Under the pieces are notes generated by a model. The model was not told where the DNA came from and made no database searches. It was given only the letters and a program-made list of their open reading frames with translations. The position numbers were made by a program, and so were the translations under genes. A stretch of 7,279 bases of DNA, taken from contig MVQS01000185.1 of NCBI GenBank assembly GCA_002067855.1, positions 1 through 7,279 of the forward strand. The letters run 5' to 3'. Each line of letters opens with the position of its first letter. Within the stretch, counting starts at the first letter, position 1. Below are positions 6,100 to 7,279 of this stretch, in pieces. Source of the stretch: Syntrophaceae bacterium PtaB.Bin038. GTDB lineage: Bacteria > Desulfobacterota > Syntrophia > Syntrophales > UBA2192.

Positions 6100-6617
6100 T
6101 TGTACCGCTTCAAAACCACGTCCGCGTACTTTGGCCAATTCGATTCATCCGAAATCATGGACACGTCCAGATAGAACACATGGTTGCCGATGGTGCGCTC
6201 CACAACCATCTTGTCGGCCCATTTGGGCTTGACGTAGAGGGCGTGGTAGTGCAGGCTCGAGACGTTGCGTTTAATGGTGCCGTCGAGCAAGCCCTCGGCA
6301 ATGTCCATGCACAGGTCCATCCCCGGAGCGTCCCGCTCCCCCCAATCCCTTGCGATCTCCACGCAACGCTTGTACTGCGGGTCGTTGGAGTTAAGCCACG
6401 AGAACTGGTAGGGTGCCATGATGACCGTGTGAACGCTCCTGCCGTACCGCCTGCCCCACGGGTCGTCCATTTTCCCAAAATCAACCCTGTTGAGGACGAC
6501 GGACCCAACGGCGATGCACCCCTCCATGCCTTCCCCCCTCGCCTCTGCCCATATGCACAGGGCCATGAGCCTGACTTCCGAGAGGTCGGCAAAGTGTTTG
6601 CGGTCTTCCGGTTTCAT
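6096..6617 (-). CDS. SleB-type cell wall hydrolase (phage endolysin)
   Basis: This 173-aa enzyme belongs to the Hydrolase_2/SleB family, which cleaves the glycan strand of peptidoglycan, likely as a lytic transglycosylase. Visible motifs: IWAEARGEG (residues 22-30, holding the probable catalytic Glu), AVGSVVLNRV (36-45), APYQFSW (68-74), SLHYHA (121-126), PKWA (131-134) and IGNHVFYLD (143-151). There is no signal peptide, so it acts as a cytoplasmic endolysin that needs a holin, for which the small membrane gene at 4613-4816 is a candidate. The start ATG overlaps the preceding stop (ATGA) behind an AGGG motif. The following 51-aa gene overlaps its end the same way. Length fits a compact single-domain endolysin with no separate cell wall binding domain. 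Confidence 0.88.
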   Translation of the reverse strand: MKPEDRKHFADLSEVRLMALCIWAEARGEGMEGCIAVGSVVLNRVDFGKMDDPWGRRYGRSVHTVIMAPYQFSWLNSNDPQYKRCVEIARDWGERDAPGMDLCMDIAEGLLDGTIKRNVSSLHYHALYVKPKWADKMVVERTIGNHVFYLDVSMISDESNWPKYADVVLKRYK

Positions 6618-6883
6618 CTACCCTGCCTTTCCCTTCTAACCTGATCCCTGCGAATCTCCTTGGTCAATTCCTTGATCTCGGAGATGTCCGATTTCATGTA
6701 CTCAAGACAGGTTTCCGTCTTCGTGATCCTCGCCTCATGGGCGTTGACCTTATCGAGCAGCGTTGTGTCCTGGCTCGATTTGTTAGAGTACATGACGCCA
6801 GAAATCGTGATGATCAACCCGGCGATCAGAACCGCAACCCAGCCCAATACGTTCCGCACAGTCCCATTTCCGTTTTCAGCCAT
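6614..6883 (-). CDS. Small one-TM coiled-coil protein, spanin- or holin-like candidate
   Basis: This 89-aa protein has a polar N-terminus (MAENGNGTVRN), one transmembrane helix at about residues 12-32 (VLGWVAVLIAGLIITISGVM), then a long charged helix with heptad-like spacing (about 40-80) and a basic end (RRDQVRRERQGR). A single Cys lies at residue 59. An N-terminal anchor plus a coiled-coil domain matches the layout of inner-membrane spanins (Rz-like), if the coiled coil is periplasmic. An antiholin or XhlA-like accessory membrane protein would also fit. It starts 26 bases after the preceding stop with an AGGGG motif before ATG, and overlaps the endolysin start by four bases (ATGA). Translational coupling to the endolysin supports a lysis role. 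No sequence family was recognised. Confidence 0.72.
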   Translation of the reverse strand: MAENGNGTVRNVLGWVAVLIAGLIITISGVMYSNKSSQDTTLLDKVNAHEARITKTETCLEYMKSDISEIKELTKEIRRDQVRRERQGR

Positions 6884-6909
6884 CGCCGCTTCCCCTTTTA
6901 TTTATTGCC

Positions 6910-7161
6910 CTACTTCTTCTTCTCTTCCTTCTTCGGTGCGTACTTTTTCAGCTTTTCGTCCACATCCTTGAGTGCCACCTGAAGCTCCGCAAACTCCCGC
7001 TGAATTAACGTCTGCTGGAGCTGGAGCCGGTTGGCCTTCTCGATGATTAACTCACGTTTCAGGGTGAGCTCTTCCTTCTCCCCGGCGTGGCAGTAGATGG
7101 ACCCCGCCAGCACGAAGACCGCGATGAAAAATGCCGTGAAAACCTTTGTCCAGTAATTCAT
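6910..7161 (-). CDS. Small exported coiled-coil protein, possible i-spanin
   Basis: This 83-aa protein starts MNYWTKVFTAFFIAVFVLAG, a basic-hydrophobic signal or anchor sequence (about residues 7-22). It continues into SIYCHAG, where cleavage after Ala is possible. Cys24 is not a lipobox Cys because Tyr precedes it. The rest is a continuous charged helix with leucine/isoleucine heptads (about 31-72) and a lysine-rich tail (PKKEEKKK). Such a helical periplasmic domain behind a membrane anchor resembles inner-membrane spanins. A secreted coiled-coil with another purpose is possible. The start is firm: AGGAGG five bases upstream, overlapping the previous stop. It is the first complete gene of the small-gene cassette. 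Confidence 0.72.
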   Translation of the reverse strand: MNYWTKVFTAFFIAVFVLAGSIYCHAGEKEELTLKRELIIEKANRLQLQQTLIQREFAELQVALKDVDEKLKKYAPKKEEKKK

Positions 7162-7166
7162 TCTCT

Positions 7167-7172
7167 CCTCCT
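7167..7172 (-). promoter_or_regulatory. Shine-Dalgarno AGGAGG overlapping the previous stop codon
   Basis: AGGAGG lies within TAGGAGGAGAGA, overlapping the TAG that ends the upstream frame. It stands five bases ahead of the ATG at 7161. The same TAGGAGG stop/ribosome-site fusion occurs at 1371-1365, an economical design for re-initiation. Confidence 0.7.
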
Positions 7173-7279
7173 AATGTAGACTGACACGGACGCCCGTGAC
7201 GTTATTGAGTTTGCGGGATGGGGTTGGGGCTTCATCATCCCCACCTATCCAATCAGGGCCGTCAGTGATTTTATACCCA
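7171..7279 (-). CDS. C-terminal end of an upstream gene, unidentified
   Basis: Only one of the three minus-strand frames is open from the window edge. It encodes 35 residues ending GVRVSLH and a TAG stop at 7173-7171. The stretch includes TDGPDWIGGDDEAPTP, Asp/Gly/Pro-rich and with no membrane segment. The stop is fused to the ribosome binding site of the next gene, as expected for a true gene end in this operon. Length is too small to name a family. By gene order it may be another structural or tail gene, but that is a guess. Confidence 0.55.
   Translation of the reverse strand, partial: GYKITDGPDWIGGDDEAPTPSRKLNNVTGVRVSLH

Noticed and set aside
6100..6138. TTG start extending the 51-aa gene to 64 aa
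   Set aside because: The extension lies within the endolysin gene without a good ribosome site; the ATG at 6099 has the ATGA overlap seen for neighbouring genes.
6155..6592. 145-codon minus-strand frame inside the endolysin gene
   Set aside because: It is an out-of-frame overlap with Ser/Arg/Thr/Pro-rich noise, while the endolysin frame shows a complete set of SleB motifs.
6910..7161. Lipoprotein reading of the 83-aa protein (Cys24)
   Set aside because: The residue before the Cys is Tyr, so no lipobox is formed; an ordinary signal peptide or anchor is more likely.

Overview
The window looks like part of a podovirus-type phage or prophage that infects a Gram-negative host. All supported genes lie on the minus strand, so transcription runs from position 7279 down to 1. 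Packing is very tight, with ATGA/TGATG stop-start overlaps and many AGGAGG-type ribosome binding sites. DNA is GC-rich, especially in the structural genes. The Gram-negative inference rests on a lipobox lipoprotein without an inner-membrane retention Asp, T7-like ejection proteins and spanin-like small proteins. The exact host cannot be named from the sequence; a deltaproteobacterial (Desulfobacterota) host is only a guess.

From upstream to downstream: (1) 7279-7171 holds the last 35 codons of an unidentified gene that runs off the window. (2) 7161-4613 is a cassette of eight small genes. They are a secreted coiled-coil protein, a one-TM coiled-coil protein, a SleB-type cell wall hydrolase (endolysin), two orphan small proteins (51 and 95 aa), a lipoprotein, a DUF1353 protein and a holin-like small membrane protein. 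This reads as the lysis/host-exit block. (3) 4534-1 is a structural block: a 741-aa tail nozzle-like protein carrying an inserted E1-FCCH-like domain, a 147-aa GNAT-fold protein that resembles T7 gp13, a 163-aa Gly/Ala-rich gp14-like protein, and the first 453 codons of a GTG-started, helical, highly charged protein (gp15/gp16 position) that leaves the window.

The order nozzle - gp13-like - gp14-like - large internal protein matches the T7 order 12-13-14-15/16. That is the best argument that the downstream half encodes the proteins ejected with the DNA to build the trans-envelope channel. The lysis block sits upstream of, and co-directional with, these genes, so late expression could drive virion assembly and exit together.

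No RNA genes, CRISPR arrays, insertion sequences or attachment sites were recognised. No gap between genes exceeds about 80 bases. Two inverted repeats (4552-4593 and 5642-5660) lie in the only two gaps longer than 30 bases. Many long plus-strand open frames exist, but they are antisense shadows of the GC-rich minus-strand genes.
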